Shown: positions 32,941 to 41,627, counted from the first letter of the stretch. The stretch is DNA of 47,107 nt from UBA6398 sp963660485 (GCA_963660485.1 CAVKYH010000017.1:1-47107); one strand, 5' to 3'. Notes: a model not told the origin generated them from the letters alone. Translations and numbers: made by a program.

Positions 32941-35781
32941 ATGAGACAGTTCAGAAACTTCCTGCTGAAAACCGGTGCAGTATTGACATTGTCGTTTATA
33001 TCTGCATTGGCAAACGCACAGCAACAGCCTGTCGTTGCAATGGACTCGGCTATCCGCTACGGCATTCTGCCCAACGGAATGACATATTATATACGTCATA
33101 ATGATTTGCCCAAACAACGTGCGAATTTCTACATAGCCCAGAAAGTCGGTTCGGTACAAGAGGACGATTCGCAGCGTGGGCTTGCGCATTTTCTCGAACA
33201 CATGTGCTTCAATGGCTCGAAAAATTTTGCCGGGAACGGAATCGTGAGCTATTGCGAGAGGATTGGCGTGAAATTCGGGCGTAATCTTAATGCCTATACC
33301 TCAGCCGATGAAACCGTTTACAATATTGATGACGTTCCTGTAAGTCAAGACAACATCGATTCCTGTTTGCTTATTCTTCATGACTGGGCCGACGGACTCA
33401 CTCTCGATCCTAAGGAAATTGATAAGGAACGTGGTGTGATTCATGAGGAGTGGCGTTTGCGTTCTTCGGCGAATCAGCGTATTTTGGAGCGTCAGTTGCC
33501 TAATCTTTACCCAGGCTCTAAATACGGCAACCGCATGCCGATAGGTTTGCTATCGATTATCGACAGTTTCAAACCGCAAACTCTGCGCGCGTATTACGAG
33601 AAATGGTATCGCCCCGACCTGCAAGGAATAATTGTAGTGGGAGATATCGATGCCGCAAAGGTTGAAGAGCAGGTGAAAACCATGTTCTCGGACATCAAGA
33701 TGCCGGAAAATCCTGCCAAATACGAGACTTATCCTGTGCCTGACAACTTTTCGCCGATTTATATCGTAGACAAGGACAAAGAGCAAACCATGCCGCAGAT
33801 AATGGCAATGTTCAAGCAAGACCCCATACCCGACAACATGAAAAACACTCCCGTTTTCTTTGCGCGGCAATACATGATTTCGTTGTTTACAATGGCTATG
33901 AACGGACGTCTTGACGAACTTTCGCAAAAAGCCGACTGTCCTTTTGACGCTGCCGGCATTACTTATGACAACTATATTTTCTCAAAAACAAAAGAAGCCC
34001 TATATGGAAATATCACTCCCAAGGAAGGAAAAGGACCTGAAGCCTTGAAAGTAATGATAGAAGAGATAGAGAGGGCACGCAAATTCGGTTTCACCGAAAC
34101 GGAACTCTATCGCGCCAAAGAAGTGCTTCTTAGCGTAAAGGAGAAAGTGTATGACAATCGCGAGAAACAGAAGAATGCGTTTTTTGTGAGCCAATACGTG
34201 CGTCATTTTCTTGAAAAAGAACCTATACCATCGGTTGCCGACGAATTTGAATTGGTCAAACTTATCGCTTCCCAGGTTAAGCCAGAGGATATATCAAACT
34301 ATTTTGCGAGCCTTACCGCCCAAACCGATACCAACTTCGTTGTAATTGCCCAGTATCCCGAGAAAGAGGGCGTGGGAATACCGTCCGTAGATGATTTGAA
34401 GGCAGCTGTGAACGACGCTTTGCATACATCGCTCACACCATATGTGGATAATGTGAAGACGGAGAGCCTTATACCAGTTCTTCCAGCCAAGGGAAAAATT
34501 ACGAAAGAAGAGAAAGATGCATTCGGCTACACTCATCTCACGCTTTCCAACGGAGCTAACATTTACTTCAAAGCCACGGATTTCGACGAATCACAAGTGA
34601 TATTCAGCGCAAGTTCGTTTGGCGGATACCAAAAGACCGCCAAAGCCGACATGGTGAACGTTAAACTTTTCGAGAACATAATGAACGCAACGGGAATTGG
34701 CGATTTCAAACAAACGGAACTCGACAAGAAACTCGCAGGAAAGCAGGTGTCAACCATAGTGTCGCTCAACGAAACCACCGAAACGCTTTCCGGAGCATCT
34801 ACGCCCAAGGACATGCGCACACTGTTTGAATTGATTTATCTAAGATTCTGTAAACCTTCAACCGACAGCGCAGCCTATCAGAGTGTGATAAACCAAATAA
34901 AAACCATGCTCAACAATGCTGAAAAAATACCCGAATCTGCTTTCAGCGATTCCGTGAATGCAACGATATACGACCACAACGCGATGAAACGACGTTTGGT
35001 AAGCGCCGATTTGGAACAGGCCGATTACAATGCCATACGCCGCATATATTCCGAGAGGTTCAATTCGCCGAGCGATTTCAACTTCTTCTTTACGGGCAAA
35101 ATCAATGCCGACAGCATCAAGGCGTTTGCCGAGCAATACATAGCTTCTTTGCCCGCTTCGAAAGTGCGCGAAAAACGTTCGCAAAAGGTTGTGGAATACC
35201 ACAAAGGCGAGATTACCAACAAGTTTACCCGTGCAATGGAAACGCCCAAGACTTATATTTGTATGCTCTTCACAGGAAAAACGAAATACAACCTTCGCGA
35301 TGCGCTGACAAGCACAGTGTGCGGCGAAATTCTCCAAAAACTTTACACCCGCACCATTCGCGAAGACGCTGGCATAGCCTATGTGGTGCAGGCCGACGCA
35401 AATACCACGTTCACCCCATACGATCATTACGTTTTCGAAGTAATTTGTCCCACTCAGCCCACAAAAGTCGACTCCGCCATGCTACTTGTAAACCAAGGGC
35501 TCGAACAGATTGCGAAAAACGGCGTATCCAAGCAGGATTTGAACGATGTTCTGAAATTCCGGACCAAACAACATGCCGACCAACAGCGAAACAATGGCTA
35601 TTGGAACCAACTTATTGCCAACAAGGTGGTTTATGGAGTGGATTGTGCCGCAGGCTATGAAGAAGCGCTCAAATCCATAACTTCTGCCGACATACAAAAA
35701 TTCCTCAACAATGTGGTATTGAAGCAGAACAACCGTGTAACGGTGATAATGTCCCCCGAAAATATGATAGACAAACAATAG
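32941..35781 (+). CDS. Secreted M16 zinc peptidase (PqqL-like)
   Basis: A 946-residue exported peptidase. Signal peptide about 1-26 (LTLSFISALANAQ). The inverted zinc motif HFLEH lies at 83-87, with downstream acidic residues near 163-170 supplying the third ligand. Two M16 units are present; only the N-terminal one is catalytic, as usual. Size and layout resemble E. coli PqqL (about 930 aa). It lies 42 bp after the efflux operon with no visible promoter box, so it may be co-transcribed. A perfect terminator follows. Confidence 0.9.
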   Translation: MRQFRNFLLKTGAVLTLSFISALANAQQQPVVAMDSAIRYGILPNGMTYYIRHNDLPKQRANFYIAQKVGSVQEDDSQRGLAHFLEHMCFNGSKNFAGNGIVSYCERIGVKFGRNLNAYTSADETVYNIDDVPVSQDNIDSCLLILHDWADGLTLDPKEIDKERGVIHEEWRLRSSANQRILERQLPNLYPGSKYGNRMPIGLLSIIDSFKPQTLRAYYEKWYRPDLQGIIVVGDIDAAKVEEQVKTMFSDIKMPENPAKYETYPVPDNFSPIYIVDKDKEQTMPQIMAMFKQDPIPDNMKNTPVFFARQYMISLFTMAMNGRLDELSQKADCPFDAAGITYDNYIFSKTKEALYGNITPKEGKGPEALKVMIEEIERARKFGFTETELYRAKEVLLSVKEKVYDNREKQKNAFFVSQYVRHFLEKEPIPSVADEFELVKLIASQVKPEDISNYFASLTAQTDTNFVVIAQYPEKEGVGIPSVDDLKAAVNDALHTSLTPYVDNVKTESLIPVLPAKGKITKEEKDAFGYTHLTLSNGANIYFKATDFDESQVIFSASSFGGYQKTAKADMVNVKLFENIMNATGIGDFKQTELDKKLAGKQVSTIVSLNETTETLSGASTPKDMRTLFELIYLRFCKPSTDSAAYQSVINQIKTMLNNAEKIPESAFSDSVNATIYDHNAMKRRLVSADLEQADYNAIRRIYSERFNSPSDFNFFFTGKINADSIKAFAEQYIASLPASKVREKRSQKVVEYHKGEITNKFTRAMETPKTYICMLFTGKTKYNLRDALTSTVCGEILQKLYTRTIREDAGIAYVVQADANTTFTPYDHYVFEVICPTQPTKVDSAMLLVNQGLEQIAKNGVSKQDLNDVLKFRTKQHADQQRNNGYWNQLIANKVVYGVDCAAGYEEALKSITSADIQKFLNNVVLKQNNRVTVIMSPENMIDKQ

Positions 35782-35808
35782 CCGTAATTTTCAGATACCA
35801 TAACTTCC

Positions 35809-35855
35809 AACCCCGTTCTCATGTAGTGTCCGCGAGAACGGGGTTAGCTTTTATA
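35809..35855 (+). terminator. Terminator after the M16 peptidase gene
   Basis: A perfect 12-bp stem AACCCCGTTCTC / GAGAACGGGGTT around a 13-nt loop, followed by AGCTTTTAT. Confidence 0.9.
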
Positions 35856-35959
35856 TAAAGGGTAGGGGAGTTGCCGAATTGAGGGCTGAAAAACACCATA
35901 TTTGAACGCGAAAAAACAATGTCCGCATCTCGTAAAAACTCCGCCGCATCTAATTTTTA

Positions 35960-36016
35960 CGAGATGCGTCGGAATTTAAATTAGATGCCTTGGAATTTAA
36001 ATTATGTCTGACATCG
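35960..36016 (+). repeat. 57-bp palindromic repeat, copy 6
   Basis: The right arm and centre are standard (AGATGCCTTGG; end TCTGACATCG). The left arm begins CGAGATGCGTCGGAATTTAA, which instead pairs with the flanking GCATCTCGTAAAAAC upstream (about 35924-35959). The copy is therefore a composite of two palindromes. It lies between convergent genes. Confidence 0.8.
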
Positions 36017-36028
36017 TTTTTGCGAAAA

Positions 36029-36730
36029 TTACAGCGACTTTATTTTATGATAAACCTTGTTTATAAAAGTCTCATAATCATTAAGAACCACACCATTTCC
36101 AAATTTCAGTCCACGATTTTCCGACAGCGTCATAACAATATGGTTTCTGTAATACTCCATATATTCTGTTTTGTTTCTCAGATTATCGTTGTCGGGTATA
36201 TGAACAATATAAATCAAAGTCTTGTCGGGAGTGTGCAAATACCTTTCCGAGTTGTCGGTGGCAAGAATAGTATATTTTTCGACATTATGTCTTGAAAATG
36301 TTTCCCATTTCTTGATTTCCCGTTCGTTATTGTAATAGGGCAGACGGTCTAAAATGATGAATACCTGAAAATACGGACTGCCGGAACAGCGTATGTTTGC
36401 CGTTTCGCCAAGCATGTTCTCAAAATAATTGTTTGAGTTTTGAGAATAGTTTTGCATGACAAATTTTACGCCTATTCCTGCAATAGCTTTTCCTTGATGT
36501 TTTATGGTGATGTCTACCTTCTTGTCGATATATCTACCCTGTATGTCCGATTCTTTATCATCTTTATATCCTTGTGAACAGACTTCATATTCCTTGCCAA
36601 GTCTTTCGGCAATATTTGCGGCGATAGCTCCGTGCAAAGGTTTGAGTTTGGCAGTGCTTCGTGAAGTGCCGGAATTCACAAACTCCCTGAAAGAATTCGA
36701 GATAACCCGAAGAAAATCATCGTTGTTCAT
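36029..36730 (-). CDS. Probable type II restriction endonuclease
   Basis: A 233-residue protein 4 bp downstream of a DNA methyltransferase gene, the usual restriction-modification arrangement. A nuclease-like stretch runs from D73 (KKVDITI) to GIGVKFV (85-91). K89 would be the catalytic lysine, but the residue two before it is glycine rather than Asp/Glu. NYSQNSNNYFENMLGETA follows directly, a sequence I associate with restriction enzymes of this type. Recognition site unknown. The call rests mainly on context and this motif. Confidence 0.65.
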   Translation of the reverse strand: MNNDDFLRVISNSFREFVNSGTSRSTAKLKPLHGAIAANIAERLGKEYEVCSQGYKDDKESDIQGRYIDKKVDITIKHQGKAIAGIGVKFVMQNYSQNSNNYFENMLGETANIRCSGSPYFQVFIILDRLPYYNNEREIKKWETFSRHNVEKYTILATDNSERYLHTPDKTLIYIVHIPDNDNLRNKTEYMEYYRNHIVMTLSENRGLKFGNGVVLNDYETFINKVYHKIKSL

Positions 36731-36734
36731 GCTA

Positions 36735-38150
36735 TTATTTATAAAGTTGGTTTAACCGATAATTCAAATAAACCTCAAGATCTTTTGAACTGAAAGTGTA
36801 GTAACCGCCGCTCTTGTATTTCTTCAGAAGCTTCACGTAGTTCAGAAAATCCTCGCATTGCAGCATCTTTTTTATGACATCGCAACTTGTATCCGATATA
36901 ATGTAGAGTCCACTATAAACGCCGTTTCCCTTAGGCGCGATATTGATTTTTACGCTGGCTACATCTTTTATACAAGTGTTCACGGCAATTTTGTCGTGCC
37001 AAACATCTTTTATCGCCTGAGTTCTCCCATACAGATACCAAGCCGTAGCCTCTTGTTCGGGCTTGCCTTTGAGCAAAATACGTTTATTGTTTTCGAGATA
37101 TTCGCGAATATGTTTTTCTCTGCACAGCTCGTTGTATGTAAAAGGTTTGCCGTCTTTGTCGTAAGGATAGAAAGCCGTGTACCATTTACCCGTGGACGCT
37201 TTGACAACGGGGATTGTATGGTTTGCAAAAGCAAATTTCGTGTTGATGAAAACGCTGTCGGCAAGAGTGGCAAAGCCATTCTTCACAACGGCACGCCGAG
37301 GAAAAATTCCGGTGCGTATTTCTTGGAGCAACAAAAGGGCAGGGGATTTTGCCAAATAGAATTCTCCGTTGATGAAAACCTGCCGCAAATTCAATTGTTC
37401 GATGCGTTTTTTGCATCGGGTAGGTCCGTCGTAAACAGAATAAAGGAAAGATTCGTGTCTGCAACCTTTTTCAAACAGAGAAATCAAGGTATAGGTTGTG
37501 GCATCAAAGGCTTGGAAATGTTCAAGGTCGATGAGTTCGAGAAGATTCCCGTTTTGCAGGATATATTCTCTCAAAGTTTTTCCCGCCAAACTGTTAAGCC
37601 ACGAACTCGGAGTGATGTAACAGAGTTTTCCGCCCGTTGCAAGCATATTGAAACCCACTTCAAAAAACACGAGATACAAGTCTGTCATTCCGCTTTGGGC
37701 AAATCGGAATTGCTTGGTCTGACAATAATTCTCCTGAAGGTTGTGTACGCGCACATAAGGCGGGTTGCCGACAACATAATCCATCTTCCCGTTGAAACTT
37801 TTCTCTTTGAGCGCATCGCCGCAAAGCACGTCCCAGCAAACTCCGCTGATATCGAATTGCTTTGCCGCGGAGTTCAAATTCTCCAAGCACTTCAAATATT
37901 CCGAAGGCTCTATTTCAATGCCGTGAATATAGTTCTGCAAATTATCTTTCAGCAGATTACGGTCGTTATCAGCCGACAAAAACGCCTTGCAATACCTTTT
38001 GACAATTTCTTGCAGGAAAGCTCCGACGCCAGCGCTGTTGTCGATTACGTGTTTGTTCAATATGGTTTTTCCGTAATACCCGGCAGTGTCCAAAATATCA
38101 CATACCAAATAGTCGGGAGTGTAGACTTGTCCCGATTTCTTCTTTTTCAT
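36735..38150 (-). CDS. Type II N6-adenine DNA methyltransferase (TaqI/Eco57I-like)
   Basis: A 471-residue modification enzyme that methylates adenine to protect host DNA. Motif X region GQVYTP (7-12), motif I DNSAGVGAF (37-45), GIEIEP (77-82), and the catalytic NPPY at 129-132. The C-terminal half (about 260-471) looks like a TaqI-type target-recognition domain. It is upstream of the nuclease gene, so modification is expressed first. No controller-protein gene is seen; a foldable element lies 56-230 bp upstream and could be part of its leader. Confidence 0.88.
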   Translation of the reverse strand: MKKKKSGQVYTPDYLVCDILDTAGYYGKTILNKHVIDNSAGVGAFLQEIVKRYCKAFLSADNDRNLLKDNLQNYIHGIEIEPSEYLKCLENLNSAAKQFDISGVCWDVLCGDALKEKSFNGKMDYVVGNPPYVRVHNLQENYCQTKQFRFAQSGMTDLYLVFFEVGFNMLATGGKLCYITPSSWLNSLAGKTLREYILQNGNLLELIDLEHFQAFDATTYTLISLFEKGCRHESFLYSVYDGPTRCKKRIEQLNLRQVFINGEFYLAKSPALLLLQEIRTGIFPRRAVVKNGFATLADSVFINTKFAFANHTIPVVKASTGKWYTAFYPYDKDGKPFTYNELCREKHIREYLENNKRILLKGKPEQEATAWYLYGRTQAIKDVWHDKIAVNTCIKDVASVKINIAPKGNGVYSGLYIISDTSCDVIKKMLQCEDFLNYVKLLKKYKSGGYYTFSSKDLEVYLNYRLNQLYK

Positions 38151-38206
38151 TCTGCACAGTTTGCGCGCAAACTATCATTCAGCAAACACGGGCTATTCAA
38201 GAACCG

Positions 38207-38382
38207 TCAAGACATAAATAAAGCGCAGACTTACGCTTATCTGTCTTGAGGTCCTAGGAATAACCCGTACACGATGATAAGTTACGCCCACGCTTAGCGC
38301 AGACGTTCACAACTTATCCGGACGCGTACTTCTTTGAAATTTCCTAGGTTTCAAGACTACCGAATAAATAGCAAACGCTATT
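38207..38382. promoter_or_regulatory. Large foldable element upstream of the methyltransferase gene
   Basis: Nested complementary segments: CCTAGGAA (38253-38260) with TTCCTAGG (38341-38348); GTAC (38267-38270) with GTAC (38326-38329); GATAAGTT (38276-38283) with AACTTATC (38311-38318); and a small apical CGC-TTA-GCG. TGTCTTGA (38242-38249) can pair with TCAAGACA at 38207-38214, or its GTCTTGA part with TCAAGAC at 38351-38357, giving two exclusive folds. AATAGC/GCTATT at 38367-38382 forms a further hairpin. It ends 56 bp before the methyltransferase start. Not coding. Confidence 0.55.
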
Positions 38383-38502
38383 ATTTTCCAAAAAGTTCTG
38401 CCACCACGTAAACGGCAATGGCTTTGTGCAAAAATAATGATAAAATCCCATACACGCCATTTTCGCGTAAAAAAGAAGCCCCGGAGTTTTATTTGTACGA
38501 AA

Positions 38503-38775
38503 TCTGAAGCAGAATATAAGGAATGTAGAGTTGGATATAAGGAATGCTAAACAAGATATAGGCAGTATCAAATAGAATCCTCGTCATGTAAAGTAGATTC
38601 CACGTAATGCAGAATAGACTCCCTGCGATGTAAAATAGGTCCTATGTAATGTAAAGCGGATTCCCTATGACATAGAATAGACCCCATGTGATGTAGAGTG
38701 GATTCCATGCGTTAAGAAAAATCCTATGTGCAATTTGTGATATCCTATGTGCAATTTGTGATAGAGGCGAGCCGC
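38503..38775. repeat. Degenerate 21-bp tandem array, about 13 units
   Basis: Successive 21-bp units such as ATGTAAAGTAGATTCCACGT(A), ATGCAGAATAGACTCCCTGC(G) and ATGTAGAGTGGATTCCATGC(G) keep the period for about 270 bp while drifting in sequence. The last units become ATTTGTGATATCCTATGTGC(A). Stops recur in the frames that I translated, so it is not coding now. The units are contiguous with no spacers. 21 bp equals two helical turns and seven codons. Confidence 0.8.
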
Positions 38776-38881
38776 TTATGATAAAACCACGTCTCATCTT
38801 CAACATTCAATGTTTTATAAAAACATTATTAAACATAATAGGGTTTATAACGAAAAAGAGACATGGTATTATTACGCTTGT

Positions 38882-39040
38882 CTACGAATCAATGTTCTTT
38901 GATTTTTCATAACCAATTCTCCTTATAGGAACAATGAGTCCACAACTTTCCAACAGAGTCACCAAATCTGTCTCAGTCATACTATTCATATAGAACGCAG
39001 GATTCTGACGATTATGGAAAAATGTAATTTCTATCCGAAT
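38882..39040 (-). pseudogene. Possible gene remnant, C-terminal piece
   Basis: A 52-codon open stretch ending at TAG, with protein-like composition (NPAFYMNSMTETDLVTLLES). An ATG at 38989 would give 35 residues. It could be the end of a lost gene or a small protein. I do not recognise the family. The rest of 38776-39071 shows nothing. Confidence 0.2.
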
Positions 39041-39071
39041 TTATCGTAAAGCACTCATGGACAAACCGCCA

Positions 39072-39079
39072 TAACTTTG
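39072..39079 (+). promoter_or_regulatory. Candidate -7 box for the redox cluster
   Basis: TAACTTTG, 28 bp before the first flavodoxin start. No clear -33 element is seen. Confidence 0.45.
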
Positions 39080-39107
39080 CAGTAGAAAAATCAAAAAGGA
39101 TAGAACA

Positions 39108-39797
39108 ATGAAGAAGTTTTTACTTTTAGCGTTGCTCCTGACCATTGTCTTGGGCATGCAAGCGCAGAATGAAAACAGGATGCTCGTAACCTATTTCTCA
39201 TGGAGCGGCAGCACGAAAAATCTCGCAGAGGAAATACAGAGGCAGACCAATGCTGACATTTACCGCATAGAGCCACTTGTGCCTTATACGGATGACTACC
39301 AAACTCTTGCATACGACATTGCTTACAACGAAAAGCAGGAGAATGCACGTCCTGCTCTGAAAAACACGCTCTCCACGCTCAATGACTATGACATTATTTT
39401 TGTGGGGTGCCCTGTATGGTGGTTTGACGCGCCAATGATTATCCATTCGTTCCTTGAATGCAAGGATTACAACTTTCCTGGCAAGACGATAATTCCTTTC
39501 TGCACATACGCCACAGCAGCCTACGAAACGCTCAACGACATCATCAATGCGACGCCCGATTCTGAACATCTTGCAGGACTTGGCACCCGTGGTTCGCAGA
39601 GCAGCTACAGCCAAGTGGTGAGGAATTGGCTCGACCATATTGGTATAAGCGACATCGTTTCGGGAATAAAGAGCGTAACCGTCGATAAGACAAATGGTTC
39701 TAAGGCATACACTTTGGGAGGAACGAAGGTTATGGATATCGACAAGACTGGGCGCGGTATTTATATTGTGGACGGCAATAAAATAATGAAACGCTAA
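39108..39797 (+). CDS. Exported flavodoxin-family protein with C-terminal tail
   Basis: A 229-residue protein: signal peptide (about 1-20, LLLALLLTIVLGMQAQ), a flavodoxin_4-like domain (about 24-175, with the phosphate loop YFSWSGSTKNLAE and GCPVWWFDAPM), and a roughly 40-residue tail ending GRGIYIVDGNKIMKR. FMN binding is expected. An export signal on a flavodoxin is unusual, because its normal partners are cytoplasmic. The tail resembles those on other products of this cluster and may direct secretion or surface sorting. It is followed 13 bp later by an FMN-reductase-like gene. Confidence 0.82.
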   Translation: MKKFLLLALLLTIVLGMQAQNENRMLVTYFSWSGSTKNLAEEIQRQTNADIYRIEPLVPYTDDYQTLAYDIAYNEKQENARPALKNTLSTLNDYDIIFVGCPVWWFDAPMIIHSFLECKDYNFPGKTIIPFCTYATAAYETLNDIINATPDSEHLAGLGTRGSQSSYSQVVRNWLDHIGISDIVSGIKSVTVDKTNGSKAYTLGGTKVMDIDKTGRGIYIVDGNKIMKR

Positions 39798-39810
39798 TTA
39801 TATAAAAGAT

Positions 39811-40380
39811 ATGGCAAAGAAAACAATCATACTGTGCACTACCCTCTTCATGTTTTTCGCAGCTACTGCTTTTGCATTATGCAAATCTTCAAATAGTAAA
39901 AATATGAAACAAGCAAACACACAGCAGACAGAGAACATTCTATTTGTCAACGGCAGTCCTAACCGCGACGGCAATACAGCAGCCCTCGCCAAGGAACTTC
40001 TTGATGGCAAGGAATACGAAACCATCACCCTTACCGACTATCGCATCAATTTCTACGGTCAGACACTCGACGGAGACCAGTTTGACGAGATTTACAAGAA
40101 GATGAAGGAAGCCGATATCGTGGTAATGGGTTCACCTGTTTATTGGCACAATATCTGTGCCTCTATGCGCACGCTTTTAGAGCGTTTCTATGGTCCGATA
40201 AAGCCAGGCTCATTCAAGGGCAAGAAACTGTTCTTCCTCTATCAGGGAACCGCCCCGACAAAGATGATGATTGACGACGGCGAATACACCATGAGTCGCT
40301 TTGCCGGTATGTACGGTTTCTCTTATGAGGGCATGGCGACCAACAAGAGTCAGGCAAAGACTCTGCGCAGCAAATTGTAG
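39811..40380 (+). CDS. NAD(P)H-dependent FMN reductase-like flavoprotein
   Basis: A 189-residue flavodoxin-fold oxidoreductase with the FMN loop NGSPNRDGNTAAL (about 47-59) and a second motif MGSPVYWHNICASMRTLLER. The first 23 residues form a hydrophobic signal-like segment (TTLFMFFAATAFA), implying export. An internal ATG at 39904 (codon 32) would give a cytoplasmic form starting before the FMN domain. It lies 13 bp after the flavodoxin gene and is followed by a terminator hairpin, so the two may form a pair. Confidence 0.8.
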   Translation: MAKKTIILCTTLFMFFAATAFALCKSSNSKNMKQANTQQTENILFVNGSPNRDGNTAALAKELLDGKEYETITLTDYRINFYGQTLDGDQFDEIYKKMKEADIVVMGSPVYWHNICASMRTLLERFYGPIKPGSFKGKKLFFLYQGTAPTKMMIDDGEYTMSRFAGMYGFSYEGMATNKSQAKTLRSKL

Positions 40381-40438
40381 AAAAGTAATTAGGCAATCAT
40401 AACTTTTTTATAATATTTGAGATAACGTTATTAATACA

Positions 40439-40482
40439 GGTTGCATTGAAAGACATTAGCCGACAATGCAACCTTTAATTTT
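40439..40482 (+). terminator. Terminator after the FMN reductase-like gene
   Basis: GGTTGCATT pairs perfectly with AATGCAACC around a 17-nt loop and is followed by TTTAATTTT. Confidence 0.75.
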
Positions 40483-40499
40483 CAAAGGAAACGCAGCGT

Positions 40500-41624
40500 A
40501 TGAAAACAACATTGATTCTATTGGCCTTGGCTTTTGGTTTCACAGCTTGCTCGGCAAGCACAGACGAACAGTTGCGAGACGATGACTCCGTGAGCGGTAG
40601 TCATACATACAATAGTCTGATAAGCAAGACGACAGCCTATTCTACCTCTTATACAGAGGAGGCAGAACATCAAGGACGCGTTGAACGCATAGACTACGAC
40701 ACACGCGACTATGCGGAAGGCACAGGACGTTCGCGCACAAACACGGCTTATGTCTATCTGCCGTATGGCTATGATGACAGCGGCGACGTGCGCTACAATG
40801 TGATTTATCTCGTTCACGGACATTACGGCACAGCCTCAACAACATTCGAGGCAGAGGGCGGACTGCAGCGCAAGGTGCTCGACCACATGATGGAGAATGG
40901 CGATTGTGCTCCGACCATCGTTGTGTCGCCCAGTTACAACTACGGGCAGCCAACCGCCAACTATGTGGATGCCGATCCTTATTGCCGCGCTCTTCCCACA
41001 GAGCTTGTCAATGATCTAATCCCGATTGTCGAGACTCACTTCCGCACCTATCTCTCGTCGCCCGACACTAAAGACATCGAGGCTTCGCGCGACCATCGTG
41101 CCATAGGCGGTTTCTCTATGGGCGGAGTGACAACGTGGTATGCTTTGGCGGAAACGTTTAACGCCTTCAGGTATTACCTGCCAATGAGTGGCGACTGTTG
41201 GTCGCTTGGAGCCTTTGCAGGAATGAACCGCCCGCAGCAGACTGCCGACTATCTGGCTAACATTGTGCGAAAGTCTCCTTACGCCGCCGACTTCCACATT
41301 TGGGCGGCAAGTGGCACAAGCGATTCTGCTTACAACGAGATTTTGTTGCAGGTGCGTGGCATGGCCGGACTCACCGACATCTTCGGACTCGACCACATGA
41401 CATTCCACGAGAAAGACGGCGCGCGGCATGAGTTCCTCCCCACGCCCGAATATGTGTACAACGCCCTGCCGTTCTTCTTCCCACCGCAAAATACCACAGG
41501 CATAAAAGCGGTAGAGGTTGCAAAGAAAAGAGCTACCAACAAATCGTATGGAATTGATGGAAGACGATTTGACGGTCATGGCATCGTGATAGAAAATGGA
41601 AAGAAAATTTTAAAAAGACAATAA
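40500..41624 (+). CDS. Lipoprotein esterase (esterase D/feruloyl esterase type)
   Basis: A 374-residue alpha/beta hydrolase related to xylanase-associated esterases. Lipobox at C17 (FGFTAC), so probably lipid-anchored. The oxyanion region is LVHGHYG (104-110), the nucleophile S206 in GGFSMGG, and the likely catalytic histidine H310 in GARHEFL. After the domain comes NTTGIKAV and a tail with YGIDGRRF and GKKILKRQ, like the tails of neighbouring products. It may remove acyl or feruloyl groups from plant polysaccharide; the substrate is inferred only. Confidence 0.82.
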   Translation: MKTTLILLALAFGFTACSASTDEQLRDDDSVSGSHTYNSLISKTTAYSTSYTEEAEHQGRVERIDYDTRDYAEGTGRSRTNTAYVYLPYGYDDSGDVRYNVIYLVHGHYGTASTTFEAEGGLQRKVLDHMMENGDCAPTIVVSPSYNYGQPTANYVDADPYCRALPTELVNDLIPIVETHFRTYLSSPDTKDIEASRDHRAIGGFSMGGVTTWYALAETFNAFRYYLPMSGDCWSLGAFAGMNRPQQTADYLANIVRKSPYAADFHIWAASGTSDSAYNEILLQVRGMAGLTDIFGLDHMTFHEKDGARHEFLPTPEYVYNALPFFFPPQNTTGIKAVEVAKKRATNKSYGIDGRRFDGHGIVIENGKKILKRQ

Positions 41625-41627
41625 CAC

